A DNA stretch of 64,000 nt from Candidatus Pandoraea novymonadis. Its GTDB lineage: Bacteria > Pseudomonadota > Gammaproteobacteria > Burkholderiales > Burkholderiaceae. Both the position numbers and the translations under genes were made by a program. Below the pieces are notes generated by a model that saw only the letters and a program-made list of their open reading frames with translations, had not been told where the DNA came from and did not search any database. Below are positions 40,696 through 51,772 of the stretch, piece after piece; within the stretch, counting starts at the first letter, position 1; each line of letters opens with the position of its first letter. The stretch lies in the NCBI RefSeq assembly GCF_003004665.1, contig NZ_MUHY01000001.1, forward strand, positions 558,001 through 622,000, in the 5' to 3' direction.

Positions 40696-42030
40696 ATGAC
40701 TATCGTTGTTGAAAATCTCGGCAAGCTCGAGCGTCGTTTCATGATTGCTCTGTCGAAGCAAGAAATTGAAAAAGAAGTTCAAAAGCGTATTCTGAAACTG
40801 TCGAATAGCGTTCGCATGCCTGGTTTTCGTCTGGGCAAAGTGCCACTGAAAATGATTGTACAGAAATATGGTGGTCAAATCGAAACCGAAGTTCTTAGCG
40901 ATCAGGTTGGTCAACGTTTCCTCGATATTATTCGTGAGCAAGAATTACGCGTTGTCGGTCAGCCGCATTTTGTGAAAAAAACAATCGATTTTGAAAAAAA
41001 TTACTCATTCGATGTCACGTTTGAGGTTCATCCGGAAGTAAAAATTGGTGATCTTTCATTGACTGAAGTATCCCGTATGACAACGGAAATTACAGATGCT
41101 GAGATCGATCGTACGCTTAACGTCCTTCGTAAACAGAACGCACATTATCACATCCGAGGAGAAGCAAGCGAGCATGGTGATCCTGGCATAGTGGAAGTTC
41201 AGAACAACGATCGCGTGACAGTTGATTTCATAGGCAAGATCGACGGTAAAGAATTCTCGGGCGGTACTGCCGAAGATTTCATGTTCGTGATGGGTGAAGG
41301 TCGCATGTTGCCAGAGTTTGAGCAAGCTTTACTAGGGATAAAGGTTGGCGCAATAAAAGAATTTGAACTAAAGTTCCCTAATGACTATCGCGCCAAGGAA
41401 ACGGCAGGTAAAACAGCTACTTTTAACGTGACCCTAAAGAAGATTGAATGGGCACATCTACCCGAAGTTAATGCCGAGTTTGCTAAAACTTTAGGTATTC
41501 CGAATGGCGATATAGGGGTAATGCGTAACGCCATTAAGGATAACCTGGAACGTGAAGTGGAGCGTCGTACGAAAGCCTTGTTGAAAAATCAAGTGATGGA
41601 TGTCCTGATTTCCATATCAGAATTTGATGTGCCTACGACATTGGTAAAACAAGCTCAAGAGGACTTGGTGAGGATTGCGCGTGAAGATTTAAAACAACGT
41701 GGTGTACTGAACGCCGACAAGACTCCTATTCCAATTGAAATTTTCAAAGCACAAGCAGAGCGCCGTGTTAAATTGGGATTTATTATAACTGAATTAGTCA
41801 AGCTAAATAACCTACAGGCCGAACCAAAACAAATCAAGGCAGAAGTCGAGGAATTTGCGAAGAGCTACGAAGATCCACAGGAAGTTATCCGCTGGTACTA
41901 TGGTGATAAGGAGCGAATGGCGGAAATTGAAGGCTATGTTGTCGAAAGTAATGTCGTTCAGTTCGTCTTGGGGAAAACTAAGGTTACCGAAAAATCAGTT
42001 AGCTTCGAAACATTGGCAGGCAATAGTTAG
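40696..42030 (+). CDS. tig: Trigger factor
   Basis: Ribosome-bound chaperone with prolyl isomerase activity that meets nascent chains at the exit tunnel. The 444 residues have the N-terminal ribosome-binding domain (about 1-120, with the loop [14 protein letters not shown] matching the family GFRxGKxP ribosome-contact signature at about 40-47), an FKBP domain (about 155-245, [21 protein letters not shown]) and the helical C-terminal substrate cradle. First gene of tig-clpP-clpX-lon. GGACATCC lies about 12 bases before the ATG. Confidence 0.97.
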   Translation: MTIVVENLGKLERRFMIALSKQEIEKEVQKRILKLSNSVRMPGFRLGKVPLKMIVQKYGGQIETEVLSDQVGQRFLDIIREQELRVVGQPHFVKKTIDFEKNYSFDVTFEVHPEVKIGDLSLTEVSRMTTEITDAEIDRTLNVLRKQNAHYHIRGEASEHGDPGIVEVQNNDRVTVDFIGKIDGKEFSGGTAEDFMFVMGEGRMLPEFEQALLGIKVGAIKEFELKFPNDYRAKETAGKTATFNVTLKKIEWAHLPEVNAEFAKTLGIPNGDIGVMRNAIKDNLEREVERRTKALLKNQVMDVLISISEFDVPTTLVKQAQEDLVRIAREDLKQRGVLNADKTPIPIEIFKAQAERRVKLGFIITELVKLNNLQAEPKQIKAEVEEFAKSYEDPQEVIRWYYGDKERMAEIEGYVVESNVVQFVLGKTKVTEKSVSFETLAGNS

Positions 42031-42052
42031 ATGAATAAATAGGCTTGGCACG

Positions 42053-42074
42053 AAAACTGCTTTAGAGCAGTTTT
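42053..42074 (+). terminator. Hairpin between tig and clpP (weak terminator or attenuator)
   Basis: AAAACTGCT (42053-42061) pairs perfectly with AGCAGTTTT (42066-42074) around loop TTAG, 22 bases after the tig stop. The four T residues are part of the stem and are followed by GAGCGG, so termination is likely partial. It could uncouple clpP expression from tig. Confidence 0.5.
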
Positions 42075-42139
42075 GAGCGGCTCCAATGAAGTTTATTTTC
42101 GTAGCCAATCGCTCCATTTAATACAAAAACTAAACCGAC

Positions 42140-42796
42140 ATGATTCTCCGTTCCGAATTGCTAGCACAGCTCTCCTTACCTCCTTACAATTCTAATCTTG
42201 AAACACAGTCGCTTGGCTTAGTACCTGTAGTCGTCGAGCAAAGTGGCCGAGGTGAACGCGCCTATGATATTTACTCTCGCTTACTAAAAGAGCGCATCAT
42301 TTTCTTGGTAGGTGAAGTCAATGACGTCACTGCCAATCTCGTTGTTGCCCAGCTACTTTTCTTAGAAAGTGAAAATCCTGATAAGGAAATTTCATTGTAT
42401 ATCAACTCTCCTGGAGGGTCTATTTCTGCAGGCATGTCAATTTACGATACGATGAACTTCGTTAACCCTCCTGTTTCTACACTTTGCATGGGTATGGCAG
42501 CGAGTATGGGAGCTTTTTTACTCTCTGCCGGCAAGAAAGGAAAACGTTTTGCTTTACCAAATTCGCGCATCATGATTCATCAGCCCTTAGGTGGTGCTCG
42601 AGGTCAAGCATCGGACATTGAAATTCACGCTAAAGAAATTCTTCTTTTAAAGAGACACCTAAATAGACTATTAGCTGAAAATACTGGGCAGCCGATTGAA
42701 GTAATTGAGAGAGATACCGATCGTGACAATTTCAAATCTGCATCAGATGCAGTGAAGTATGGCCTTATTGATTCCGTGCTCGAAAAGCGTCCTTGA
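42140..42796 (+). CDS. clpP: ATP-dependent Clp protease proteolytic subunit ClpP
   Basis: Serine peptidase forming the tetradecameric barrel used by ClpX. The 218 residues show [21 protein letters not shown] at the N-terminus of the fold, the nucleophile in [11 protein letters not shown] (Ser122), the catalytic His in [11 protein letters not shown] (His147), and the Asp region ERDTDRDNF (about 190-198). The first 30 residues are a leader and propeptide as usual. Directly followed by clpX. Confidence 0.96.
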   Translation: MILRSELLAQLSLPPYNSNLETQSLGLVPVVVEQSGRGERAYDIYSRLLKERIIFLVGEVNDVTANLVVAQLLFLESENPDKEISLYINSPGGSISAGMSIYDTMNFVNPPVSTLCMGMAASMGAFLLSAGKKGKRFALPNSRIMIHQPLGGARGQASDIEIHAKEILLLKRHLNRLLAENTGQPIEVIERDTDRDNFKSASDAVKYGLIDSVLEKRP

Positions 42797-42961
42797 TTTC
42801 ATGAGCCAAGGCTTGTTGGGAAGCAAAGTTACCTATTTAAGGTGAGGTTTTTACGCTTCAACACTCAGTTTAGGATGACTTTACAACGAAAGTCAGGAAT
42901 ATACTGTGATCCTAGCGCACTAAAATGCTATACGATTGCGGCATAAATACAGGCTAACAAT

Positions 42962-44248
42962 ATGGTGGATCAAAAAAATACATCTGGCAGCGAGAAACTT
43001 CTCTACTGTTCTTTTTGCGGTAAAAGTCAACACGAGGTCAAAAAACTTATATCAGGGCCATCAGTCTTCATTTGTGATGAGTGCATTGATCTTTGCAATG
43101 AAATTATTCGTGATGAAGTTGCTACACCGGAAAAAGAAGGATCAAAAGATAGCAAATCAAACTTGCCTTCTCCTCAGGAAATTCGCGAAAGTCTCGATCA
43201 ATACGTAATTGGACAAGAGCGTGCCAAAAAGATCTTGGCAGTGGCAGTTTATAACCACTACAAACGTCTTAAACATATTGGTGACACACAAAACAATGAA
43301 GTCGAATTAGCAAAGAGTAATATTTTATTAATCGGACCAACTGGTTCAGGCAAAACATTACTTGCACAAACATTAGCTCGTTTGCTTAATGTGCCATTCG
43401 TGATGGCTGATGCCACGACCTTAACTGAGGCAGGTTACGTCGGCGAGGATGTTGAGAATATTATTCAAAAACTTCTACAAAACAGTAATTATGAGATTGA
43501 AAAAGCACAAAAAGGAATTGTGTATATTGATGAAATAGACAAAATTAGCCGTAAATCGGACAATCCATCGATTACGCGTGATGTATCGGGTGAAGGTGTG
43601 CAGCAAGCATTGCTTAAGATTGTCGAAGGAAAAATAGCATCAGTACCTCCGCAAGGCGGGCGTAAGCATCCAAATCAAGATTTCATCCAAGTTGATACGA
43701 CTAACATTCTATTTATCTGTGGTGGTGCATTCGATGGCCTTGAAAAAATCATCATGAATCGCACGGAAAAAACAGGAATTGGTTTTGGAGCGACGATCAA
43801 AACAATCGAAGAGCGTGATACGGGAGAGTTGTTGTGTGATGTTGAACCAGAAGATATGATTAAATTTGGTTTGATTCCAGAATTAATCGGTCGACTTCCA
43901 GTCGTGGCCACACTCGATAAACTCGATGAAAAAGCACTTATCACTATTTTAATTGAACCAAAAAATTCCTTGGTCAAGCAATATCAACGCTTATTTTCCA
44001 TGGAAAATGTAGAACTCGAAATCCATCCTGATGCTTTACAAGCTGTGGCACGTAAAGCCATCAAGCGTAAAACAGGGGCACGCGGTTTGCGTTCAATTCT
44101 TGAACAATCCTTGCTTGAAGTGATGTATGAATTGCCATCGCTGAATGGTGTAATCAAAGTCATACTTGATGAGAATGCAATTAACGGTGACCACAATCCG
44201 TTGTTGATTTATGAAGAAAAGTCTACAAAAGTTACCAGCTCTCAATAA
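42962..44248 (+). CDS. clpX: ATP-dependent Clp protease ATP-binding subunit ClpX
   Basis: AAA+ unfoldase that feeds tagged proteins to ClpP. The 428 residues begin with the zinc-binding domain (Cys16, Cys19, Cys38, Cys41). The AAA+ module follows, with Walker [13 protein letters not shown] (about 123-134), the pore loop GYVGED, Walker [11 protein letters not shown], an RKH-type loop ([10 protein letters not shown]), and [13 protein letters not shown] with the sensor and ClpP-contact region. Length is normal. It follows clpP by 165 bases. Confidence 0.97.
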   Translation: MVDQKNTSGSEKLLYCSFCGKSQHEVKKLISGPSVFICDECIDLCNEIIRDEVATPEKEGSKDSKSNLPSPQEIRESLDQYVIGQERAKKILAVAVYNHYKRLKHIGDTQNNEVELAKSNILLIGPTGSGKTLLAQTLARLLNVPFVMADATTLTEAGYVGEDVENIIQKLLQNSNYEIEKAQKGIVYIDEIDKISRKSDNPSITRDVSGEGVQQALLKIVEGKIASVPPQGGRKHPNQDFIQVDTTNILFICGGAFDGLEKIIMNRTEKTGIGFGATIKTIEERDTGELLCDVEPEDMIKFGLIPELIGRLPVVATLDKLDEKALITILIEPKNSLVKQYQRLFSMENVELEIHPDALQAVARKAIKRKTGARGLRSILEQSLLEVMYELPSLNGVIKVILDENAINGDHNPLLIYEEKSTKVTSSQ

Positions 44249-44435
44249 ATTTTAGTACTTTTTAATAAATGGGCCATGTATGGCTTCGCGCAGACCTTAT
44301 AAGTTTAGACTGTGATAAACATTAACTGTGAAAGTTATTGGGAAAGTGCCAATAACTTTTCCCCGCCTCTTGCAATTCTGGCAGAAGACCTCAACTAGCA
44401 GAAACAAAACAGTATCGTTATCTATGGGACACGAG

Positions 44436-46853
44436 ATGTCAGGCACCCAAATACTCCCGCCCGAAGCGATTCAACTACCTCTGTTGCCTTTGCGCGACGT
44501 GGTCGTGTTTCCGCATATGGTGATTCCCCTGTTTGTTGGGCGTCCCAAATCGATCAAGGCACTTGAAACAGCAATGGAAGGTGATAAACGGATCATGTTG
44601 GTGGCTCAAAAAACTGCTGCCAAGGATGAGCCAACCTCTGAAGATCTCTACAACATTGGCTGTGTCGCAAATATCCTACAAATGCTCAAGCTACCCGATG
44701 GCACCGTCAAGGTGCTCGTCGAAGGCCTTCAGTGTGCACGTACAACCACAGTCGAAGAGGGGGAAACACAATTTACGTGCGAAGTTGTACCACTTGAGCC
44801 AGATGATGTTAACTCTCCAGAATCGGAGGCATTACGACGTACACTTTTGGCTCAATTTGAACAATACGTTAAATTAAACAAAAAGATTCCTCCAGAAATC
44901 CTAGCATCCCTGTCCGACATTGATGAAGCAAATCGTCTAGCTGATACAATTGCTGCACACTTACCTCTTAAACTTGAGCAAAAGCAAAAAATCTTGGAAA
45001 TGTCGTTGCTCATTAAGCGCTTGGAGCATTTGCTAGCGGAGCTTGAGAATGAAATTGATATTTTACAGGTAGAAAAGCGCATACGCGGGCGCGTTAAACG
45101 CCAGATGGAAAAGAGTCAGCGTGAGTACTATCTAAATGAGCAAGTTAAGGCAATCCAGAAAGAATTAGGTGAAGGTGAGGAAGGAACTGATCTCGAAGAA
45201 CTTGAAAAGCGAATCAAAGCTGCCCATCTGCCAAAAGATGCCAAGAAGAAGGCAGATTCAGAACTCAAGAAGCTTAAGCTCATGTCTCCTATGTCGGCCG
45301 AGGCTACTGTCGTGCGCAATTATATTGACACATTGCTGGGATTGCCGTGGCGGAAAAAAAGTAAAATTAATAATGATTTAATCAATGCTGAGAAGGTGCT
45401 TGACGAAGATCATGCAGGCTTAGAAAAGGTAAAAGAGCGTATTCTTGAGTATCTTGCCGTACAGCAGCGTGTGGATAATGTAAAGGTACCAATTTTGGGC
45501 TTAGTCGGGCCTCCTGGCGTTGGAAAGACTTCTCTCGGTCAGTCAATTGCGCGTGCAACAAATAGAAAATTCGTCCGTATGTCCCTAGGTGGAGTTCGTG
45601 ACGAGGCAGAAATTCGTGGCCACCGTCGAACCTATATTGGCTCAATGCCAGGGAAAATTTTACAAAGTTTGTCCAAGATAGGTGTGCGTAACCCACTGTT
45701 CTTACTAGACGAAATTGATAAGATGGGTATGGATTTCCGTGGTGATCCAAGCTCCGCACTGTTAGAAGTGCTCGATCCGGAGCAAAACCATACCTTCGGT
45801 GATCACTATGTCGAAGTCGACTTCGATTTATCAGATGTCATGTTTGTAGCAACGTCTAATTCACTGAATATCCCGGCACCATTGCTGGATAGAATGGAAA
45901 TTATACGTCTGTCAGGCTACACCGAGAATGAGAAAATCAACATCACAACCCGTTATTTACTACCAAAACAAAAAAAGAACAACGGTTTAAAAGAAGAAGA
46001 AATCGAAATCACCAACGCTGCAATCCGAGACATCATTCGCTACTATACGCGTGAAGCTGGTGTGCGCTCCCTTGAACGTGAGATCTCAAAAATATGCCGT
46101 AAGGTGGTCAAGATTCTACTGTTAAAAAAAGCACCAGCACCGATGATCAAGATTGATTTTGAAAATCTTGATGGTTTTCTTGGTGTTCGTAAGTACGACT
46201 TTGGTCTAGCTATGAAGGAAAACCAGATCGGACAAGTAACTGGATTGGCGTGGACAGAAGTAGGAGGAGATCTGCTAACCATTGAAGCCGCATTGATGTC
46301 AGGTAAAGGCAACATCATTCGTACAGGCTCACTAGGTGACGTAATGAAAGAATCAGTTGAAGCAGCACGCTCTGTGGTGCGTTCGCGTGCTCCTCGTTTA
46401 GGCATTACCGAAGAACACTTTGAAAAGAAGGATATCCACATCCATGTACCGGAAGGGGCGACACCGAAAGATGGGCCGTCAGCTGGTATTGCAATGGCCA
46501 CAGCACTTGTTTCTATACTCTCTGGAATTCCGGTACGTGCAAATGTAGCAATGACTGGCGAGATCACACTACGAGGCGAAGTATTGCCCATTGGAGGACT
46601 TAAAGAAAAATTGCTTGCAGCACATCGTGGTGGTATCAAATGTGTCTTGATTCCAGAAGGGAACGTCAAGGATCTTGCAGATATCCCCGATATTATAAAA
46701 AATGAACTCGAAATTATCCCGGTACGATGGATTGACAAAGTCCTTGAGTTCGCGTTGGAGTCTCTCCCATCGCCCTTATCAGATAAAGAGGTAACAGCAA
46801 CGTCTATTGCAACTGCGACTGATTCTGAAAATCAGGATTTCATTAAGCATTGA
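44436..46853 (+). CDS. lon: ATP-dependent protease Lon
   Basis: Degrades misfolded and regulatory proteins. The 805 residues comprise the substrate-binding N-domain (about 10-205, [22 protein letters not shown]), a coiled coil, the AAA+ module (Walker [13 protein letters not shown], Walker [10 protein letters not shown]) and the protease domain with Ser682 in [10 protein letters not shown] and Lys725 in GGLKEKLL forming the Ser-Lys dyad. I took the ATG at 44436 (MSGTQILPP), which matches Burkholderia Lon and has GGGAC upstream; a longer frame from 44328 has no homology in its extra 36 codons. Followed by a small hairpin and tRNA-Val. Confidence 0.96.
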   Translation: MSGTQILPPEAIQLPLLPLRDVVVFPHMVIPLFVGRPKSIKALETAMEGDKRIMLVAQKTAAKDEPTSEDLYNIGCVANILQMLKLPDGTVKVLVEGLQCARTTTVEEGETQFTCEVVPLEPDDVNSPESEALRRTLLAQFEQYVKLNKKIPPEILASLSDIDEANRLADTIAAHLPLKLEQKQKILEMSLLIKRLEHLLAELENEIDILQVEKRIRGRVKRQMEKSQREYYLNEQVKAIQKELGEGEEGTDLEELEKRIKAAHLPKDAKKKADSELKKLKLMSPMSAEATVVRNYIDTLLGLPWRKKSKINNDLINAEKVLDEDHAGLEKVKERILEYLAVQQRVDNVKVPILGLVGPPGVGKTSLGQSIARATNRKFVRMSLGGVRDEAEIRGHRRTYIGSMPGKILQSLSKIGVRNPLFLLDEIDKMGMDFRGDPSSALLEVLDPEQNHTFGDHYVEVDFDLSDVMFVATSNSLNIPAPLLDRMEIIRLSGYTENEKINITTRYLLPKQKKNNGLKEEEIEITNAAIRDIIRYYTREAGVRSLEREISKICRKVVKILLLKKAPAPMIKIDFENLDGFLGVRKYDFGLAMKENQIGQVTGLAWTEVGGDLLTIEAALMSGKGNIIRTGSLGDVMKESVEAARSVVRSRAPRLGITEEHFEKKDIHIHVPEGATPKDGPSAGIAMATALVSILSGIPVRANVAMTGEITLRGEVLPIGGLKEKLLAAHRGGIKCVLIPEGNVKDLADIPDIIKNELEIIPVRWIDKVLEFALESLPSPLSDKEVTATSIATATDSENQDFIKH

Positions 46854-47235
46854 TATGTGTAAAAATGGAAAATCTTCTGTCACTAGACTTTTATTAAAAT
46901 CATATTTACAGGTGGAGTCTCACCTTATCTTTTAATAAAAGTGAAGCGTGCTATACTCCGGCTCACGCTAGTTTCGAAAAACGTGATCCGGCATTAGCTG
47001 GTCTGATATTTTCTAGGCAATACCTCAGCATGAGGTCTTTTTAAAAAATTGTCAGTTTTCGAAACCTTATTTGTTGTGTATAATCTTTACTCCAATTGAA
47101 GTTACTTACCAAAGTTAAAAGAATTTCGAAGCCGATAGCAAGACGTATGCAATTTAATATGTTGCTTAGCGCGATCCAGGACTTCGTGAATAAGAGGGTT
47201 ATGCAACGCTTTTACATTTTGGTTTATTCAAGATC
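46854..47235. other. Gap between lon and tRNA-Val
   Basis: A 382-base region. It contains a hairpin with T-tract at 47022-47042 and a TATAAT hexamer (47079-47084) lacking a good -35. A short gttgc/gcaac pairing lies at about 47161-47207. hupB, frequent beside lon in Burkholderia, is not recognisable. The tRNA-Val promoter should be here but no consensus pair is seen next to the tRNA. Confidence 0.55.
47022..47042 (+). terminator. Probable terminator after lon
   Basis: ACCTCA (47022-47027), loop GCA, TGAGGT (47031-47036), followed by CTTTTT. The stem is perfect but only six pairs. It lies about 170 bases past the lon stop, in front of tRNA-Val. Confidence 0.55.
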
Positions 47236-47311
47236 GGGTGCTTAGCTCAGTTGGTAGAGCGGCGCCCTTACAAGGCGTAGGTCGGGGGTTCGAACCCCTC
47301 AGCACCCACCA
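47236..47311 (+). tRNA. tRNA-Val (anticodon TAC)
   Basis: A 76-base gene with CCA encoded. The acceptor stem is GGGTGCT/AGCACCC, the D-arm GCTCAGTTGGTAGAGC, the anticodon stem GCGCC/GGCGT with loop CTTACAA giving TAC, and the T-arm GGGGGTTCGAACCCCT. All arms pair. A tRNA-Val just after lon is the Burkholderia arrangement. Confidence 0.97.
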
Positions 47312-47496
47312 GTCGTCTGTAGTGCCTTATTGGTGCTTCTTTGACACCGTTCTTGAATGGATTGATCACGTAGTTTTTCTAATAATGCGATTAGCATTGT
47401 ATTTCTTTTCCACTAAAGATTTTATTTAGCCTGATTTTACGCACACCCAATCTGATTATAAGGTAAAAGAACAGATATTAGATCTTCATGATGCAC

Positions 47497-48303
47497 CTAT
47501 TCAGCATGAGTGTTGCAGTTACATACATGCCCATGCCCATCGGAATCATGATTGTGGTTGTGATTGAGAAAGACTACTAAAGCCAATCCCACCGAAATCA
47601 ATATAATCTGCGGCCACGCCTCCTTAAGAGATGTCCTACGCTGCATCTGCGGCATCAAATCCGAAACAGCAATATAAATAAAGCTGCTAGCAGCCAACGC
47701 AAGTAGATATGGAATTAGTCCATGCAAGTGATCTAGCATAACATAGCCAAGAACTCCTCCAAGCACGGCAGTCGCACTCGATGCAATTGTAAAACTCAAT
47801 GCTTTCTTGCGTGTAAAGCCAGCATTTAGCAACACCATAAAGTCACCGAGTTTATGTGCAACCTCATGAATAGTAATAGAGACTGTAGCAGCAAGACCCA
47901 AATGTAAATCTGCCAAAAATGCCGTCGCAATCACCACCCCGTCGGAAAAATTATGAATAGCACTGCCTACAAGAATTGTCCAACCGCCCTTACCTGCTTC
48001 ATGCGCATCATGGCCGTGTTCATGGTGGTGACCATCACCCTCATGATGGTGATTGTGACGTAATAATGCTAATTTTTCTAACAGAAAAAAACCGAGTAAA
48101 CCTGCAAGTAACCAACGCGTGATGATATGCGCTTCAACCTGTTGGTACTCCAAACTTTCTGGTAACAAATGCAGAAGCGCAGTGCCGAGTAGTACCCCCA
48201 CGGAAAAACTAACCATCTTGTCAATCAAGCGAGAGAGTAGTGTTAGTGAAAACGTAACAGCACTGCTCAAACTTAGAATACCCGAAGAAAGTGTAGCCAA
48301 CAC
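47497..48303 (-). CDS. ZIP family metal (zinc/iron) transporter
   Basis: Inner-membrane importer of divalent metal ions, of the ZIP family. About 268 residues with seven or eight predicted helices. A His-rich cytoplasmic loop (HNHHHEGDGHHHEHGHD, about 83-99) lies between helices III and IV. The metal-site helices carry HNFSDGVVIATAF (about 117-129) and HEVAHKLGDFMVL (about 147-159), equivalent to the family HNxxDG and HExxHExGD patterns. A second His/Cys-rich tail (HNHNHDSDGHGHVCNCNTH) ends the protein. The first in-frame GTG (48303) falls inside the first helix; a GGAGA site upstream suggests the real start is about ten codons earlier with a non-standard codon (see findings). Metal specificity cannot be read from sequence. 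Confidence 0.88.
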   Translation of the reverse strand: MLATLSSGILSLSSAVTFSLTLLSRLIDKMVSFSVGVLLGTALLHLLPESLEYQQVEAHIITRWLLAGLLGFFLLEKLALLRHNHHHEGDGHHHEHGHDAHEAGKGGWTILVGSAIHNFSDGVVIATAFLADLHLGLAATVSITIHEVAHKLGDFMVLLNAGFTRKKALSFTIASSATAVLGGVLGYVMLDHLHGLIPYLLALAASSFIYIAVSDLMPQMQRRTSLKEAWPQIILISVGLALVVFLNHNHNHDSDGHGHVCNCNTHAE

Positions 48304-49033
48304 GATAAAGAGAAGAACAGAGTCGATGGTAATTCTCCGAGAAAAATTGCCAATTTAACCAGCTTTTGCGAACAAGGCAAATGTTATACGTAGATTCCCG
48401 TGAAATGTCCTGAGGCTTCAAAACTGAATATAACTTTTGCAACAACCAGTAAAGCACATATGAATACATCCACATCCACGTAGTATTTCAAAATTCAGTT
48501 GATATTTTTTATTTTCGAGCTTCTTCGATAAGAATTTTCAACTCTGCGTACCACAGGATTTATCACTATCTTCGCTCCTATACACACAGATAAGTGGAGG
48601 TCAAATCAATCCGACTCAACTATACTATATTCATTCATGGCAACAAGCACCTCGCCTGAAAGAAATACGAGAGCACTTCTGTAATCACTAAAATAACTAA
48701 CCGCATCATGCCTCTACCGCGAAGTCAATTATTAAGGAGACGGAGGACAGTGTGCCACCACCTTCTTTTTAGAAACTTGCGGGAAGATTGTATATACCAA
48801 CGATATGGTATAGATATATCCACAGCCCGCAGCTGCCGATTCACAGAATAATTGCTCCTAAATGCAAATAATTGGGATTGACAAATATAGTGCGTACTGA
48901 ATTTCTTTTCTCTAACAAGACTTTATAAGTTCATGCAAAAATTTCAAACTCTTACCATCGTGAACACTACAATGTCGTGTTCACTCTACACACATAATCT
49001 ACCCATAAGAATCAATAATAATATACGCACAAA
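48304..49033. other. Gene-free gap between the ZIP gene and polA
   Basis: A 730-base AT-rich region. The first 50 bases probably contain the true start of the ZIP gene. The rest shows no recognisable gene, RNA or terminator. A TTGACA at 48878-48883 has no matching -10. Confidence 0.55.
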
Positions 49034-51772
49034 TTAATGTGCTTCCCCCCAGTTCACGCCACTTCCTAACTCAGCGACAAGTGGCACTTTCAGCTTTGCT
49101 ACACTACACATGAGTTCAGGTAGTCGCTTCTTGACAAGAGCTAACTCTGTATCTGGCACTTCCAGCACAAGTTCATCGTGAACCTGCATTATCTGCTTCG
49201 CTTCCATACCCTTTTCTTCGATCCAAGATTGTACCGCAATCATCGAAAGCTTAATCAAATCAGCAGCTGTTCCCTGCATTGGTGCATTAATAGCCGCACG
49301 CTCGCTCGCCTGACGCCGAATACTATTTCCGCCATTAATATCTGGTAGCCATAAACGACGGCCAAACACCGTTTCTACATAGCCATAGGCTTTCGCATAA
49401 CGACGAGTTTCTTCCATATATTTGGCCACACCAGGATAGCGCATAAAGTAACGATCAATGTATTGCTTCGCTGCTTCACGTTCAATGCCAAGGTTGCTAG
49501 CCAAACCAAAAGCACTCATGCCATAAATCAAACCAAAATTAATGACCTTAGCATAACGCCTCTGCTCTGAAGAAACTTCTTGTAGAGTCACTCCAAAGAT
49601 TTCACTGGCTGTCGCACGATGAATATCCTCACCATTACAAAATGCACACAATAAATTTTCATCACCAGAAATATGAGCCATTATTCTTAATTCAATTTGA
49701 GAATAATCAGCGGAAACAATTTGACTGCGTGAGTTATTAGCGATGAATGCCTCTCGAATGCGACGTCCCTCCGCGGTACGTATCGGTATGTTCTGCAAGT
49801 TCGGATCATTGGATACAAGACGTCCTGTGATTGCGACCGCCTGCGCATAATTCGTATGCACACGTCCTGTGTTCGCATTTACCATCTTTGACAGCTTATC
49901 AGTGTAGGTCGACTTGAGCTTCGCAAGCCCACGATAGTTGAGTAATACCTTTGGTAACGGATAGTCTTCAGCCAATTTTTGCAATACTTCTTCGTCTGTT
50001 GATGGAGCTCCGCTTGCTGTTTTTTTGATAATTGGCAACTTCAATTGCGTGAAAAAGATTTCGCTGATTTGCTTGGGTGAATTCAAATTAAATTTTTTTC
50101 CTGCCAACGCATATGCTTGATCTTCTAAATAAATCAGACGAATACCAATCTCCTCGCTTTGTTTAGCCAGTAATTCAGTATCAATAAATACACCATTTCG
50201 TTCAATCCGCTGAAGCACATATGCGGTGGGCAATTCAATATTGTGATAAACATATTTCAAGCCAGGTACTTTTTCAATTTCCGGAGATAAAGCAAGATGC
50301 AAGCGTAAGCTGATATCAGCATCCTGGGCCGCATATTTTGTTGCCTGTTCAATCGAAATCTGATCAAAACAAATCTGGTTGGTACCCTTACCACAAATTT
50401 CCTCATACTTTATTATCTTCATGCCAAGGTGACGAAAAGCTAGGCTGGTCATATCGTGAGTTCGATGCGACTCCAACACATAGGACTGCAACATTGTATC
50501 GTCTGACACACCATTCAACCGAATGCCATAATTCTCTAGTACATGAGTATCGTATTTAAGATTCTGCCCAACTTTTTTGTACTGTGCATCTTCAATCCAT
50601 GGTTTCAAGCGTGCCAATACTTGATCACGCGGCAACTGCACTGCATCTCCGGTACGATGACCCAATGGAATATACGCAGCACGCCCTGGCTCAACGGCGA
50701 CACTCAACCCCACTATCTCAGCCATCATCGCATCAAGCGACGTGGTTTCCGTATCCAATGCCGTGACCGCTGCTGTTTGAATGATTTTAAGCCACGCATC
50801 AAATGATGCCCACGTCAGAACCGTATCATATAAAGGTATCGTAGCATCGACAGCTGTCAAAGACAGTTCATCAACATCTGCTCCAACTATTTCCATTTCA
50901 GAAGACAAAATCTTAAAACCATGACGTCGGAAGAAATCAATAAGCACCATTCTATTTTCAGGCAAAGCCAGTAACGACTTTTCGATAGTTTCGACTTGAG
51001 GCATCAAATTGCAATCGGTAGCAATCGTGATCAACTTACGACTCAGCGGCAACCAATCAAGCGCTTGACGAAGATTCTCTCCAACAATGCCCTTTATCTC
51101 TTCTGCATTCGCGATCAATCTGTCGAGATCACCATACTGTGTTAGCCATTTAATGGCCGTCTTTGGTCCGCATTTCATAACCCCTGGTACATTATCCACT
51201 GCATCACCAACCAGCGTCAGATAGTCGATAATGAGCTCAGGAGGGACACCAAACTTGGCTTCGACAGCTCGCTGGTCGAGCATTTCCATCGTCATGGTAT
51301 TAACAAGCGTTATACGTTGATCAACCAATTGTGCTAAGTCCTTATCACCAGTTGAGATGATGACACGCATACCTTTTGCTGCCGCACGTCTGGCTAGTGT
51401 CCCAATCACGTCATCGGCTTCGATACCCTCTATCATAATCATAGGCCAACCCATCGCATGAACGGCTTCATGAATCAATTTAATTTGTGAACGAAGGTTA
51501 TCAGGCATCGACGGACGGTTCGCTTTATAGTCTGGATACAAATCGTTACGAAATGTTTTACCTTTAGCATCAAACACACAAGCACTGAACTGAGCATCAA
51601 CATCTTTTCGAAGCCGGCGCAGCATATTCACAATGCCATGTAGAGCTCCTGTGGGCTCTCCACTAGGACCACGCAAATCCGGTAGGGCATGATAAGCTCT
51701 GTAAACATAACTCGAGCCATCCACTAATAAAAGTGTCTTACCATCCAGACGGGGCTGTTCAGATTCTGACAT
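49034..51772 (-). CDS. polA: DNA polymerase I
   Basis: Fills gaps and removes RNA primers. The 912 residues contain the 5'-3' exonuclease (about 1-290, LLLVDGSSYVYRAYHAL, GIEADDVIGTLA, STGDKDLAQLVD), a 3'-5' proofreading domain (about 330-510) with its metal ligands present in ALDTETTSLDAM, GQNLKYDTHVL and YAAQDADISLRL, and the polymerase domain with DYSQIELRIMAHISGD (motif A), RRYAKVINFGLIYGMS (motif B) and MQVHDELVLEV (motif C). All three activities look intact. Its ATG at 51772 abuts the ATG of the divergent LOG gene, and no ribosome site is visible. Confidence 0.96.
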   Translation of the reverse strand: MSESEQPRLDGKTLLLVDGSSYVYRAYHALPDLRGPSGEPTGALHGIVNMLRRLRKDVDAQFSACVFDAKGKTFRNDLYPDYKANRPSMPDNLRSQIKLIHEAVHAMGWPMIMIEGIEADDVIGTLARRAAAKGMRVIISTGDKDLAQLVDQRITLVNTMTMEMLDQRAVEAKFGVPPELIIDYLTLVGDAVDNVPGVMKCGPKTAIKWLTQYGDLDRLIANAEEIKGIVGENLRQALDWLPLSRKLITIATDCNLMPQVETIEKSLLALPENRMVLIDFFRRHGFKILSSEMEIVGADVDELSLTAVDATIPLYDTVLTWASFDAWLKIIQTAAVTALDTETTSLDAMMAEIVGLSVAVEPGRAAYIPLGHRTGDAVQLPRDQVLARLKPWIEDAQYKKVGQNLKYDTHVLENYGIRLNGVSDDTMLQSYVLESHRTHDMTSLAFRHLGMKIIKYEEICGKGTNQICFDQISIEQATKYAAQDADISLRLHLALSPEIEKVPGLKYVYHNIELPTAYVLQRIERNGVFIDTELLAKQSEEIGIRLIYLEDQAYALAGKKFNLNSPKQISEIFFTQLKLPIIKKTASGAPSTDEEVLQKLAEDYPLPKVLLNYRGLAKLKSTYTDKLSKMVNANTGRVHTNYAQAVAITGRLVSNDPNLQNIPIRTAEGRRIREAFIANNSRSQIVSADYSQIELRIMAHISGDENLLCAFCNGEDIHRATASEIFGVTLQEVSSEQRRYAKVINFGLIYGMSAFGLASNLGIEREAAKQYIDRYFMRYPGVAKYMEETRRYAKAYGYVETVFGRRLWLPDINGGNSIRRQASERAAINAPMQGTAADLIKLSMIAVQSWIEEKGMEAKQIMQVHDELVLEVPDTELALVKKRLPELMCSVAKLKVPLVAELGSGVNWGEAH

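Noticed and set aside
47161-47207. Possible degraded tRNA upstream of tRNA-Val
   Set aside because: Only a 5-bp gttgc/gcaac pairing; too short and with no T-arm or anticodon arm.
48878-48906. Promoter with TTGACA in the ZIP-polA gap
   Set aside because: No acceptable -10 hexamer at 16-18 bases and no plus-strand gene downstream.
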